A stretch of DNA of 64,000 nucleotides. Origin: Mesorhizobium sp. GTDB taxonomy: Bacteria > Pseudomonadota > Alphaproteobacteria > Rhizobiales > Rhizobiaceae. The stretch is from contig SAKE01000013.1 of NCBI GenBank assembly GCA_004017275.1, positions 1-64,000 on the forward strand, given 5' to 3'. This document shows positions 47,803 through 56,959 of the stretch, one piece after another. The position numbers and the translations under genes were made by a program. How positions within the stretch are numbered: the first letter of the stretch is position 1; each line of letters begins with the position of its first letter. The notes beneath the pieces are model-generated. The model saw only the letters and a program-made list of their open reading frames with translations, had not been told where the DNA came from and did not search any database.

Positions 47803-49899
47803 TCACTCACGGACATCCTGAACCCAGCTGCGCGGGTGGCCGTCGACGCGGAACTGGAAGATGAAATAGGGCGGAATGCAGGTGCCCTTGCCGGCTTTCG
47901 CTTGTGCTAGATCGTCATAGCCGGCGGTGCAGATATAATCCTCGCGGCAGGGATGCGCCTTGTCGCAGGCGCGCAGGCCGGCGGTCTTGGTGAACTCCCT
48001 GGTGCAGAATTTGTGGTCCTTGCCTGACGCAATGCAGTCGTTGAAGCCGGTCTTGGCCAAACGCCCGCACGTCGCCTCGTCGGGTAGCTTGTCGCAGCTT
48101 GCCTTGCGCAGCATACCGCCGGGAAAGCCGCCGGTCTTCTGCTGCGGATTGTCGTAGCGCTGGCGCGCCGCGCCATAGCCGGCGAGCTTGACCATGGGTT
48201 TCTTGTCCCTTGCCGCGTCGATGGCGCAAGCCTTGGCGGTGATCGGCGACAGGCGGCAATACTGGTCGTTGCCCCATGTCGACATTTTGATCTCGCCGAA
48301 CTCGACGGGGTCGCCGATCGCCGTGCCGGCCTCGCTGACGCAGGTGCCGAAGCCCGGATGGATGGCGCTTTCGTGGACACCGGCACAGCGCAGGCCCGCG
48401 CCGCAGCTCCAGTCCTTGAAGCTTGCATCCTCGCCGCGATAGCAGATCGAGCCCCAGCCATTGTAGAGGTCGGTGCCTTTCAGCGCCTCGGCATATTTGG
48501 CGTCCGGACGGGCGGCGAAGCCGCGGGTGAAATCCGGATGGCCGCCGGCGGCGAATTGCTCGACGATGGCGCGGCGGCGCGGCAGGTCGGCGAAGAACAC
48601 GGCCGAACCCGGCACGAAGACGGCGTTGCGACGCGGCTCGCTGGCCGGATCGGCGCCGGTGTAGTGGAAACCGGCAATGCCATGCGTCTGGTGGCAGCCG
48701 GTACAGCTCATCTCGTTGAGCCGCAACTCGAAGCCGGCCACCGACTTGATGGTGGCGAGCGTGTTGCCCCTGGCGACATAGTCTTTCAACGCCTTGTCGA
48801 TGTCGGCATCGTCGACCAGCCCATAGGCGATGTTGTTCTGCGACCGGCTGAGGCCGCCGGGCGCGACGGAGACGGCGCTCTTGGCGAGGAACTTTTCGTC
48901 GATGACCAGCCGGCCATGGTCGAGATCGTAGATGTTGCGATCGGTGAGCAGCCATTTGGCGAAGGCCGGCTTGTCGGCCAGCACGGTGGCGCGGTCGATC
49001 TGGTTCTCCATCTTCGCTTCATAAAAGCTCGAACTGGCCGGATTCCATTTGAAAATCTTCAAGAGGTATTCGGCGTGGCCGCCGAAATCGCGCCGTGTCG
49101 AGGCCGACAGGCGCAGAACCTGCATGTTGAGTTCGAGCCGCATGATCTGCGACGAATTCAGCATGGCGCCGGAGAGCGGCCCTTCGTCGGAGCGCAGCCA
49201 GGCCGCTAACTGTTCGGGTGGCAGGTCCTGTTTCCCGGCAGCCAGCCAGCGCTGGGCTGCATCGGCGCAGGACGCATCGGTGGTGCCAGGCAAATCCTTC
49301 GAGGCGCGGGCTTGTGCCTGGCGGGGTTTGGCGTTGAACACCAGACTCATGGTCAGCGGCAGGCGCGAGGAAATGCGCTGGCCCGCCTTTCCCTTGGCCG
49401 GCTTTTCCGCCACCGAATAGTGGAAGCGGTAGATCAGCCGGATCTCGCCGCATTCGGTGTGGCCGAGATAGCCGCGATCCATGCGGTTGACGACACCAGT
49501 CAGGTCGAGCGTCGAGCCGTCATCGTCGATGTATTTCGGATTGAATTTCTGGCTGGTGTCCTTCGACTTCGCCATATCGGCGACATAGGGGTCCGGACTG
49601 GTCTTCGGCTCGTCGGCGATCTGCTGTTTAACTGTGTCGCGCACCGTGGCCAAAGCCGGCACCGAAAACAGGCCGCGATTGTCGACCTCGCGGGTGAGGC
49701 CGAGTGCCGGTCCAAGCATTCGGCTGATCGACAGGCCGCCGCGCTCGAGCGCCTGCAAGGTGGCGGGGTCGGTGACGGCGACGCTGGAATCGAGCGTGAC
49801 GGCGCCGGCGGCCCGCAAGCCCAAGCAGCTCAATGCCAGTACACACAGCATTCGGCAGATCGTCCGCAAGCGCCCCTCGCTTCCCAGAGAACCGGACAT
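47803..49899 (-). CDS. Large exported protein with a CxxCH heme site and Cys-rich end
   Basis: This 698-residue protein has a signal peptide (MLCVLALSCLGLRAAGA within the first 35 residues). Residues to about 380 show no family I know. A single c-type heme motif, CTGCH, is at about 399-403. The last 210 residues hold about 14 Cys, spaced as if for disulfides (CGAGLRC, DCIASG, FCTRE, CDKAHPC, CTAG). I chose the ATG at 49899; upstream sequence is unlikely to code. Periplasmic. It may be a mono-heme cytochrome-like enzyme; function unknown. No partner genes. Confidence 0.72.
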   Translation of the reverse strand: MSGSLGSEGRLRTICRMLCVLALSCLGLRAAGAVTLDSSVAVTDPATLQALERGGLSISRMLGPALGLTREVDNRGLFSVPALATVRDTVKQQIADEPKTSPDPYVADMAKSKDTSQKFNPKYIDDDGSTLDLTGVVNRMDRGYLGHTECGEIRLIYRFHYSVAEKPAKGKAGQRISSRLPLTMSLVFNAKPRQAQARASKDLPGTTDASCADAAQRWLAAGKQDLPPEQLAAWLRSDEGPLSGAMLNSSQIMRLELNMQVLRLSASTRRDFGGHAEYLLKIFKWNPASSSFYEAKMENQIDRATVLADKPAFAKWLLTDRNIYDLDHGRLVIDEKFLAKSAVSVAPGGLSRSQNNIAYGLVDDADIDKALKDYVARGNTLATIKSVAGFELRLNEMSCTGCHQTHGIAGFHYTGADPASEPRRNAVFVPGSAVFFADLPRRRAIVEQFAAGGHPDFTRGFAARPDAKYAEALKGTDLYNGWGSICYRGEDASFKDWSCGAGLRCAGVHESAIHPGFGTCVSEAGTAIGDPVEFGEIKMSTWGNDQYCRLSPITAKACAIDAARDKKPMVKLAGYGAARQRYDNPQQKTGGFPGGMLRKASCDKLPDEATCGRLAKTGFNDCIASGKDHKFCTREFTKTAGLRACDKAHPCREDYICTAGYDDLAQAKAGKGTCIPPYFIFQFRVDGHPRSWVQDVRE

Positions 49900-50080
49900 T
49901 AACGGTCTTCCATGGTCTCGGCCATGGGGACGATTGCAACATCCAGCCGCGCGCCGCAACGAAGTTGAGAAAGCCGGCCCAAAGGCGCGCGCCTGTGGAT
50001 ATGGCGTTGCAGTCGCACGCCAATTCGTATCGCCCTGAAGCCGCCGAAAAATGCTGTGACTTGGGGCAACCGTTGGGATA

Positions 50081-50126
50081 ATTGTTTGTTACCCCGGAGC
50101 AACATTGTTTGTTGCCCCGGAGCAAT
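50081..50126. repeat. Two tandem 23-bp repeats upstream of metallopeptidase gene
   Basis: ATTGTTTGTT followed by A or G, then CCCCGGAGCAA, occurs twice head to tail, at 50081-50103 and 50104-50126. TTGCCCCGGAGCAA is nearly palindromic. It lies 29 bp before the metallopeptidase start and could be a regulator site. Confidence 0.5.
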
Positions 50127-50154
50127 GGGGAAGTTTGCAGCGCGAGGAGTTGCC

Positions 50155-51075
50155 ATGCTCTGGAGAGGCCGTCGTCAGAGTGACAATATCGAGGACGACC
50201 GCAGCGACAGCGGCGGTGGCGGACTCGGCGGCGGCGGTGGCCAGTTCCGCATTCCGATCGGCGGCCGCACCGGTGGCGGCGGCAGCATCTTCCTGGTCAT
50301 CCTGGTGGTGCTGGCCGGATGGTATTTCGGCTTCGATCCTTCGACGATCCTGGGTGGCGGCGACGGCGGTCTGCTGCCGGGCGGCGGCGGTCAGATCACC
50401 GACAACAGCGGCCAGGACGGCGGCACCGCCCCCGCCAATGACGAGATGAAGCAGTTCGTGGCGACCGTGCTTGCCGAGACCGAGGACACCTGGACCGGCA
50501 TCTTCAAGTCGCAGGGGCTGACCTACGAGGATCCCAAGCTGGTGCTGTTTTCCGGCCAGGTGCGCTCGGCCTGCGGCTTTGCCTCCGCGGCGGCCGGACC
50601 GTTCTATTGTCCCGGCGACCACAAGGTCTATCTCGACATGACCTTCTTTCAGCAGCTCGACCAGCAGTTCGGTGCTTCGGGCGAATTCGCCCGCGCCTAT
50701 GTGATCGCGCATGAGATCGGCCACCACGTGCAGAACCTGACCGGCATCATGTCCAAGTTCAACCAGATGCGGCAAAGCATGGGCGAGGTCGAAGCCAATC
50801 AGATGTCGGTGCGCATCGAGCTCCAGGCCGATTGCTTCGCCGGCGTGTGGGCGCACTACACCGGTCAGAAAGGCATATTGGAGCAGGGCGACATCGAAAG
50901 CGCGCTGAACGCCGCCAAGCAGATCGGCGACGACACGCTGCAGAAGAAGATGCAGGGCTATGTCGTGCCGGAAAGCTTCAACCACGGCACCTCGCAGCAG
51001 CGGCAGACCTGGCTGGCACGCGGTTACCAGAGCGGCAAGCTTTCGGATTGCAACACCCTGAGCGGCCCGATCTGA
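50155..51075 (+). CDS. Neutral zinc metallopeptidase, YpfJ family
   Basis: This 306-residue protein starts MLWRGRRQSDNIED, then a Gly-rich stretch, one membrane segment (IFLVILVVLAGWYFG, about residue 43-57) and a periplasmic domain. The zinc motif HEIGHH is near residue 190, with ELQADCFAGVWAH as the third ligand region. Length and layout fit the YpfJ/KPN_02809 family. The ATG at 50155 follows GCGAGGAG. Substrate unknown. Confidence 0.88.
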   Translation: MLWRGRRQSDNIEDDRSDSGGGGLGGGGGQFRIPIGGRTGGGGSIFLVILVVLAGWYFGFDPSTILGGGDGGLLPGGGGQITDNSGQDGGTAPANDEMKQFVATVLAETEDTWTGIFKSQGLTYEDPKLVLFSGQVRSACGFASAAAGPFYCPGDHKVYLDMTFFQQLDQQFGASGEFARAYVIAHEIGHHVQNLTGIMSKFNQMRQSMGEVEANQMSVRIELQADCFAGVWAHYTGQKGILEQGDIESALNAAKQIGDDTLQKKMQGYVVPESFNHGTSQQRQTWLARGYQSGKLSDCNTLSGPI

Positions 51076-51095
51076 CAGCCGCTTCAGGGCACTGA

Positions 51096-51118
51096 CCTGA
51101 CGGCCAAGAACCGTCAGG
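51096..51118. terminator. Hairpin after the metallopeptidase gene
   Basis: CCTGACGG and CCGTCAGG form an 8-bp stem with a 7-base loop. No T run follows, so termination by this alone is doubtful. Confidence 0.35.
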
Positions 51119-51229
51119 GGCTGTCAGGATGAATGCATCCGGCCTGTTCCCTTATTGTTCCTTGCGGCGGGCTCGCCTATAAGGTGCGTCCGCCTGCGCC
51201 CCAGGGCGAGCAGAGGAGCTTGACCCATC

Positions 51230-52495
51230 ATGATCGACCCCAAAACCGCCAGACGGGGCCTTGCGCTCGTCTTCACCACGCTGCTGCTCGACATTATCGG
51301 TTTCGGCATGATCATGCCGGTACTGCCGGCCTATCTCAGGGAATTGACCGGGGTCAGCATCAGCGGCGCAGCGATCGAAGGCGGCTGGCTGTTCTTCGTC
51401 TACGCGGCGATGCAGTTCTTCTTCGCGCCGATCATGGGCGGCTTGAGCGACCGGTTCGGGCGGCGGCCGATCCTGCTCGCCTCGGTGCTGACCTTCTCCA
51501 TCGACAATCTGATCTGCGCCGTCGCCTGGTCCTACCCGATGCTGTTCATCGGGCGCGTGCTGGCCGGCATTTCCGGCGCCAGCTATTCGACGACTTCAGC
51601 CTTCATCGCCGACATCTCGAATGATGAGAACCGGGCGAAGAATTTCGGCCTGCTCGGCATCGCCTTTGGCGTCGGCTTCGTCATCGGGCCGGTCCTGGGC
51701 GGGCTTCTCGGCACGTTCGGGCCGCGCGTGCCGTTCTATTTCGCTGCCGGGCTTGCCTTCGTGAACTTCCTCATCGCGCTGTTTTTCCTGCCGGAAACGC
51801 TCGATGACAAGCATCGCCGCCGCTTCGAGTGGAAACGCGCCAACCCGGTCGGCACGCTGCTGCAGATGCGCCAATATCAAGGCATCGGCTGGATCGGTCT
51901 GGTCTTCTTCCTGATGACGCTCGGGCACATGATGTATCCGGCGGTCTGGTCGTTCGTCTCCAGCTATCGCTATGGCTGGAGCGAGCAGCAGATCGGCTTC
52001 TCGCTCGGCGCTTTCGGCCTGTGCGGCGCGATCGTCATGGCGACGGTGCTGCCGCGCGTGATCCCGAGGCTTGGCGAGTGGAAGACGGCGGTGATCGGTC
52101 TTGCGTTCACCGCGCTCAGCGCGTTCGGCTACGCTTTCGCGTCGCAAGGCTGGATGATCTATGCGGTGATCGTCGTCGGCTGTCTCGAAGCGCTGGCCGA
52201 TCCGCCGCTGAGGAGCCTCGCCGCCGCCAAGGTGCCGCCTTCGGCGCAGGGCGAACTGCAGGGCGCGATGACCTCGATCTTCTCGATTACCTCGATCGTC
52301 ACGCCGCTGCTCTATACGGCGATCTTTTCCTGGTTCACCGGGCCAAGCGCACCCGTGACTTTCGGCGGCGCGCCCTATCTGGTTGGCGCGTGTTTCCTGC
52401 TGCTGGCGCTCATTGCCTTCGTCACCAAAGTGGCGAGGCCCGTGGCGCGCACAAACGTCGCCGCCGGCGTCGCCGAAGATGGGGCGCAGGTATGA
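51230..52495 (+). CDS. MFS transporter, TetA-like
   Basis: This 421-residue protein has 12 membrane segments. It begins GLALVFTTLLLDIIGFGMIMPVLP, the TetA/MdtG signature with the conserved Asp, and has GGLSDRFGRRPILL between segments 2 and 3. GVGFVIGPVLGGLLGTFG is motif C. It resembles TetA(B)-type exporters in rhizobia that are often not tetracycline exporters. No TetR-type regulator is adjacent. GAGGAGC precedes the ATG. Confidence 0.86.
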   Translation: MIDPKTARRGLALVFTTLLLDIIGFGMIMPVLPAYLRELTGVSISGAAIEGGWLFFVYAAMQFFFAPIMGGLSDRFGRRPILLASVLTFSIDNLICAVAWSYPMLFIGRVLAGISGASYSTTSAFIADISNDENRAKNFGLLGIAFGVGFVIGPVLGGLLGTFGPRVPFYFAAGLAFVNFLIALFFLPETLDDKHRRRFEWKRANPVGTLLQMRQYQGIGWIGLVFFLMTLGHMMYPAVWSFVSSYRYGWSEQQIGFSLGAFGLCGAIVMATVLPRVIPRLGEWKTAVIGLAFTALSAFGYAFASQGWMIYAVIVVGCLEALADPPLRSLAAAKVPPSAQGELQGAMTSIFSITSIVTPLLYTAIFSWFTGPSAPVTFGGAPYLVGACFLLLALIAFVTKVARPVARTNVAAGVAEDGAQV

Positions 52496-52568
52496 GTCAC
52501 AGCCGCATTGCGCTCACCAGGGAGGGCCTGTCGCGCCTCGTCTTTGCCGCGCTATTGCGCACGGTCCA

Positions 52569-53786
52569 CTAAGCCCGTTCGGCCAGCAATTCCTCGCCGC
52601 GCTTTTCGCGGATCAAATTGACGAAGCGGCGGAACAGATAGTGCGAATCCTGCGGGCCGGGCGAGGCTTCGGGGTGATGCTGGACGGAGAACACCGGCCG
52701 GCCGGTGAGCGCGATGCCGCAGTTCGAACCGTCGAACAGCGAGACGTGGGTTTCCTCGACGCCTGACGGCAGCGAGTCGGCATCGACGGCAAATCCGTGG
52801 TTCATCGAGACGATCTCGACCTTGCCGGTGGTGTGGTCCTTGACCGGATGGTTGGCGCCGTGGTGGCCCTGGTGCATCTTGGCGGTCTTGCCGCCCAGCG
52901 CCAGCGCCAGCATCTGGTGGCCGAGGCAGATGCCGAACACCGGGATCTCGGTCTTCAGCAGGTCCTGGATGACCGGCACGGCATAGTCGCCGGTGGCTTC
53001 CGGGTCGCCGGGGCCGTTGGACAGGAAGATGCCGTCCGGCTGCATGGCAAGGATTTCTTCGGCGCCGGTCTTGGCCGGCACCACGGTGACCTTGGCGCCG
53101 AGGCCGGCGAGCAGGCGCAAGATGTTGCGCTTGACGCCATAGTCGATGGCGACGACGTGCATGGAGGGCTCAGCCTGTTCGCCAAAGCCTTCGTTCCAAA
53201 CCCAGGGGGTCTCGCGCCAGACCGAGGACTGGCCGGAGGTGACTTCCTTGGCGAGATCGAGCCCGATCAGGCCCGACCATGCGGCGGCGCGGCGCTTCAG
53301 ATCGTCGAGGTCGAACACGCCGTCGGGCGCATGCGCGATGACGGCGTTGGGCATGCCCTTTTCACGGATGAGCGCGGTCAGCGCGCGGGTGTCGATACCC
53401 GAGAGCGCGACGATGCCGCGCTTCTTCAGCCATTGGTCGAGACCAGTGCCGGCGCGGTAGTTGGACGGGTTGGTGACATCGGCCTTGAACACGGCGCCGA
53501 CAGCGCCGGCGCGGGCGACCGGATTGAGGTCCTCGATGTCCTCGTCATTGGTGCCGATGTTGCCGATATGCGGGAAGGTGAAGGTGACGATCTGGCCGGC
53601 ATAGGACGGGTCGGTGAGGATCTCCTGATAGCCGGTCAGTGCCGTGTTGAAGCAGACTTCGGCGACCGCGGAGCCGGTGGCGCCGAGGCCGCGACCCTCG
53701 ATGACGGTGCCGTCGGCCAGCACCAGAAGGGCGGTCGGCTTTTCAGTGGCCCAAGCGGGGGTCAAGGCGGGCGTCATCTCGGCCAT
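52569..53786 (-). CDS. carA: Carbamoyl-phosphate synthase small chain
   Basis: This 405-residue subunit releases ammonia from glutamine for CarB. The N-terminal domain has CFNTALTGYQEILTDPSYAGQ. The C-terminal class I glutamine amidotransferase has FGICLGHQML with the nucleophile Cys at about residue 286, and HPEASPGP with the catalytic His and Glu. It is 17 kb from carB. The start MAEMTPALTPAW is standard. Confidence 0.97.
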   Translation of the reverse strand: MAEMTPALTPAWATEKPTALLVLADGTVIEGRGLGATGSAVAEVCFNTALTGYQEILTDPSYAGQIVTFTFPHIGNIGTNDEDIEDLNPVARAGAVGAVFKADVTNPSNYRAGTGLDQWLKKRGIVALSGIDTRALTALIREKGMPNAVIAHAPDGVFDLDDLKRRAAAWSGLIGLDLAKEVTSGQSSVWRETPWVWNEGFGEQAEPSMHVVAIDYGVKRNILRLLAGLGAKVTVVPAKTGAEEILAMQPDGIFLSNGPGDPEATGDYAVPVIQDLLKTEIPVFGICLGHQMLALALGGKTAKMHQGHHGANHPVKDHTTGKVEIVSMNHGFAVDADSLPSGVEETHVSLFDGSNCGIALTGRPVFSVQHHPEASPGPQDSHYLFRRFVNLIREKRGEELLAERA

Positions 53787-54062
53787 GCGGCACTCCTATC
53801 AGGCCGCGCGCTGCAACCGACCTGGCGGGCCATCTGCGCGGCAAACGGCGCGAAGCGGCGATTTCGCGGCTTCCACGCAGTCAAACTTCCGTTCATGCAA
53901 GGCCCAGTACATAGGGGAAGGGGGCAGGGCGGTCAATGATCATGCGAAATGCCGCCATGTTTTATTTCGCCTAGCAAAATCAGTGGCTTGCCCCGGCATA
54001 TCAGGGTTTGCCTTGGCTCGCCCCCGGCGCTATTGTCCGCGCCGATCGAAGGAGAATGCACC

Positions 54063-54512
54063 ATGCGCGGCAAAATCGCCGAATCCCTGAAGAGCGCGAT
54101 GAAGGCGCAGGACAAGCACCGGCTGCCGACATTGCGGCTGATCCAGGCCGCCATTCACGACCGCGACATCGCCAATCGCGGCTCAGGCAAGGAGCCTGCG
54201 AGCGACGAGGAGATCCTGCAGATCCTGGCCAAGATGGTGAAGCAGCGCGAGGAATCGGCCAAGGCCTTCGACGACGGCAAACGGCCGGAACTGGCCGCGC
54301 AGGAGCGCAGCGAAATGGAGATCATCCGCACCTTCCTGCCGACGCAATTGGACGATGCCGCCATCCAAGCAGCGGCGCGCGAGGCGATCGCCGCGACCGG
54401 TGCGGCCAGCCAGAAGGACATGGGCAAAGTGATCGCCGCGCTGAAGCAGAAATATGCCGGCCAGATGGATTTCGGCAAGGCGAGCGGCATCGTCAAGGGG
54501 CTGCTGCAGTAG
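54063..54512 (+). CDS. GatB/YqeY domain protein
   Basis: This 149-residue protein is a stand-alone YqeY domain, also found as the tRNA-binding tail of GatB. It begins MRGKIAESLKSAMKAQDKHRLPTLRLI and ends GKASGIVKGLL, which is the usual C terminus of YqeY. GGAGAATGCACC precedes the ATG. Its role in tRNA amidation or quality control is not defined. It stands beside carA, often followed by dnaG in related genomes by memory, but not here. Confidence 0.9.
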   Translation: MRGKIAESLKSAMKAQDKHRLPTLRLIQAAIHDRDIANRGSGKEPASDEEILQILAKMVKQREESAKAFDDGKRPELAAQERSEMEIIRTFLPTQLDDAAIQAAAREAIAATGAASQKDMGKVIAALKQKYAGQMDFGKASGIVKGLLQ

Positions 54513-54534
54513 GGCTTCTGTTGCCGGGAAAAGT

Positions 54535-54708
54535 ATGACCGATATCTCCACAGGCAGGGTTAGAATCCAGTATTCCACACCACAAGTGGAAGCTATAAAG
54601 GCACTGCTTCAGAGCTGTTATGATCTGCCTGCGACGGTGACGCGAGATCGACTTTTCAGCATCAGATGGCGGTCAACGGCAAGGCAGCCAGAACTTTGTC
54701 CAGGGTGA
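54535..54708 (+). other. Possible remnant or small coding sequence
   Basis: An open frame starting at ATG 54535 codes for MTDISTGRVRIQYSTPQVE, then AIKALLQSCYDLPATVTRD. The composition is protein-like, but it runs into the 3' end of paoC on the opposite strand and the ribosome site (CGGGAAAAGT) is poor. It may be the truncated start of a gene cut by the insertion of paoC. I do not recognise it. Confidence 0.25.
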
Positions 54709-56953
54709 TGGGAAATTCTCGCACCCGCACCCCGGTTGCATTGTAGACAGCGTTGGCGACGGCAGCTCCCGCACCGCAGACGCCGAGCTCGCCGAGGCCC
54801 TTTGCGCCGAGCGGGTTGGCCTTGTCGTCATGTTCTTCGAGAAATACGACCTCCATCTCGGCAATGTCGCCGTTGACCGGGACATGATACTCGGCAAGGT
54901 CGTGATTGACGAAGTGGCCGGAGCGCGGGTCGAGCACGGTCTCTTCCATCAGCGCCGCGCCGATGCCCCAGGCCATGCCACCGAGGATTTGGGAGCGCGC
55001 AGTCTTGGCGTTGAGGATGCGGCCCGCGGCCATTACAGCGAGCATGCGGCGCATGCGGATCTCACTGGTATCGCAATCGACCTCAACCTCGGCGAAATGG
55101 GCTCCATAGGAGTGCTGCGAGTAAGCCTTGTATGACTCGGTGGTAGCGCCCGCGGCCACGGAGCCTTCGGCCTCGAACCCGTCGGGAGCGATCTCGGCGA
55201 TGAGATCAGCCAGGCTTGCCGACCTTTGGCCGACCCTGACCTCGCCATCCGCAAAGCTTGCCTCGGTGGCGTTCGCACCGTGCAATGGCGAGGCTTCGCT
55301 CGACCGCGCCGCCTCCAGGATCCGCTGCTTAAGGGCGTTGCACGCGTTATACAGCGCGGACCCCGCGCTTGCCGCGCCCCAGGAGCCGCCGGAGCCGGCG
55401 GTGCGCGGGAAGCGGCTGTCGCCGAGCTTCACCTTGACCGACGCGATCGGCAGGCCGAGGCTCTCCGCAGCGATCTGGGTCAGGATCGTATAGGTGCCGG
55501 TGCCGATATCGGTCATGTCGAGCCACGCCGTCACTTGGCCGTTCCGGTCGATCGCCACCCGCGCCGTCGCCGCGCCGATGTAGTTCGGACGTATCGCGGC
55601 CGCCATGCCATAACCGATGAGCTTGCGGCCCTCGCGGGTGCGGCCTGGTGTCGGGTCTCTGCGCTGCCAGCCGAAGCGGCGGGCGCCTTCCTCCATGCAG
55701 GCAACGAGGTTGCGGGTGGAGAACGGCACGCCACGCTCTGGATCCTGTGCCGGTTCGTTGCGGGTCCTGAGTTCGATCGGATCGAGGCTGAGCCGCTCGG
55801 CGAGCTCATCCATGGCGCATTCGAAAGCCAGCATGCCAGGCGCTTCGCCGGGCGAGCGCATCCACTCACCACGGTTGATATCAAGCGGAACCAGGCGATG
55901 GCGAGTGATACGGTTCGGCGCCGCATAGAGCGAGCGGGTAAAGGCTGCCGTCTGCTCGCAGTACTCCTCGAAGCTGGACGTCGCGGACCAGACATCGTGT
56001 GAGATTCCGGCGAGCCGGCCGTCATTGTCCGCGCCAAGACGCACTTGCTGGATCATCTCTGCGCGGTGACCGGCATTGGCGAACATCTGTTGTCGCGTAA
56101 GCGCGATCTTCACTGGACGCTGCAGGGCCTGGGCTGCGAGCGCCGCCAGGATCGTGTCGGCATGGACAATCAGCTTACAGCCGAAGCCTCCGCCGATGAA
56201 CGGGCTGACGATGCGCACGCGCTCGGGTGGGATGCCGAGCGTGCTGGCGACGCCCGCCCGGAAGTTCACCAGGGTCTGTGCCGACGTGTGGATCGTCAGC
56301 TCATTCCCTGACCAGGCGGCGAGCGTCGCATGTGGCTCCATCGGATTGTGATGTTCGAACGGCGTTCGGTAGGCTGTGTCGATCTTGACCGGAGCCGCCG
56401 CAAAGGCGCTCTCGAAGTCGCCGATCACGCTGTCCGTCTCCAGGCCGGCATTGGTCCGCTTTGGCGCATAGGCCTCGGCGACACGCATCCGGAAGTCGTA
56501 GCGGCCCGGCTCCGCGTCGTAGCGTACCCTGATGAGGCCAGCTGCAGCGCGAGCCGCCTCGAACGTCTCCGCGACGACCAGCGCGATTGGCTCGTCGTAA
56601 TACCGCACCCACCGGCTGTTGAGCGCTGGCCGAGCGCGTGTGAAGACCTCCGGGACGGTCGGGGTGACCGCCGGGCCAAAATCCGGTTGGGCCGGCGCAT
56701 TGCGATGCGTCATGACGAGGAGCACGCCCGGCGTCCGCTCGGCTTCCGCCGTATCGATCTCGGCGATGCGGCCCTTGGCGATGGCAGCGCCGAGAATGCA
56801 GCCATAGGCCATATCTTCCAGCGCATTCTCGTAGGCGTAGGTTGCGCGGCCTGTCACCTTGAGCGGACCATCGATGCGGTCGATTGGACGCCCGATGGCG
56901 CCGCTGTGCGGGCCGGAAGGACGGTTCTCGGAGGTCATCGTCTTTGCCATCAT
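54662..56953 (-). CDS. paoC: Aldehyde oxidoreductase molybdenum-binding subunit PaoC
   Basis: This 763-residue subunit of the xanthine oxidase family binds molybdopterin cytosine dinucleotide. IGRPIDRIDGPLKVTGRATYAYE is the start, FIGGGFGCK and WMRSPGEAPGMLAFECAMDELA line the cofactor site, and GAKGLGELGVCGAG holds the catalytic Glu. With PaoB and PaoA it should oxidise aldehydes in the periplasm, carried out by the Tat pathway with PaoA. It follows paoB by 6 bp. No PaoD maturation gene is visible. Confidence 0.92.
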   Translation of the reverse strand: MMAKTMTSENRPSGPHSGAIGRPIDRIDGPLKVTGRATYAYENALEDMAYGCILGAAIAKGRIAEIDTAEAERTPGVLLVMTHRNAPAQPDFGPAVTPTVPEVFTRARPALNSRWVRYYDEPIALVVAETFEAARAAAGLIRVRYDAEPGRYDFRMRVAEAYAPKRTNAGLETDSVIGDFESAFAAAPVKIDTAYRTPFEHHNPMEPHATLAAWSGNELTIHTSAQTLVNFRAGVASTLGIPPERVRIVSPFIGGGFGCKLIVHADTILAALAAQALQRPVKIALTRQQMFANAGHRAEMIQQVRLGADNDGRLAGISHDVWSATSSFEEYCEQTAAFTRSLYAAPNRITRHRLVPLDINRGEWMRSPGEAPGMLAFECAMDELAERLSLDPIELRTRNEPAQDPERGVPFSTRNLVACMEEGARRFGWQRRDPTPGRTREGRKLIGYGMAAAIRPNYIGAATARVAIDRNGQVTAWLDMTDIGTGTYTILTQIAAESLGLPIASVKVKLGDSRFPRTAGSGGSWGAASAGSALYNACNALKQRILEAARSSEASPLHGANATEASFADGEVRVGQRSASLADLIAEIAPDGFEAEGSVAAGATTESYKAYSQHSYGAHFAEVEVDCDTSEIRMRRMLAVMAAGRILNAKTARSQILGGMAWGIGAALMEETVLDPRSGHFVNHDLAEYHVPVNGDIAEMEVVFLEEHDDKANPLGAKGLGELGVCGAGAAVANAVYNATGVRVREFPITLDKVLAALPLTAI

Positions 56954-56959
56954 GTCACC

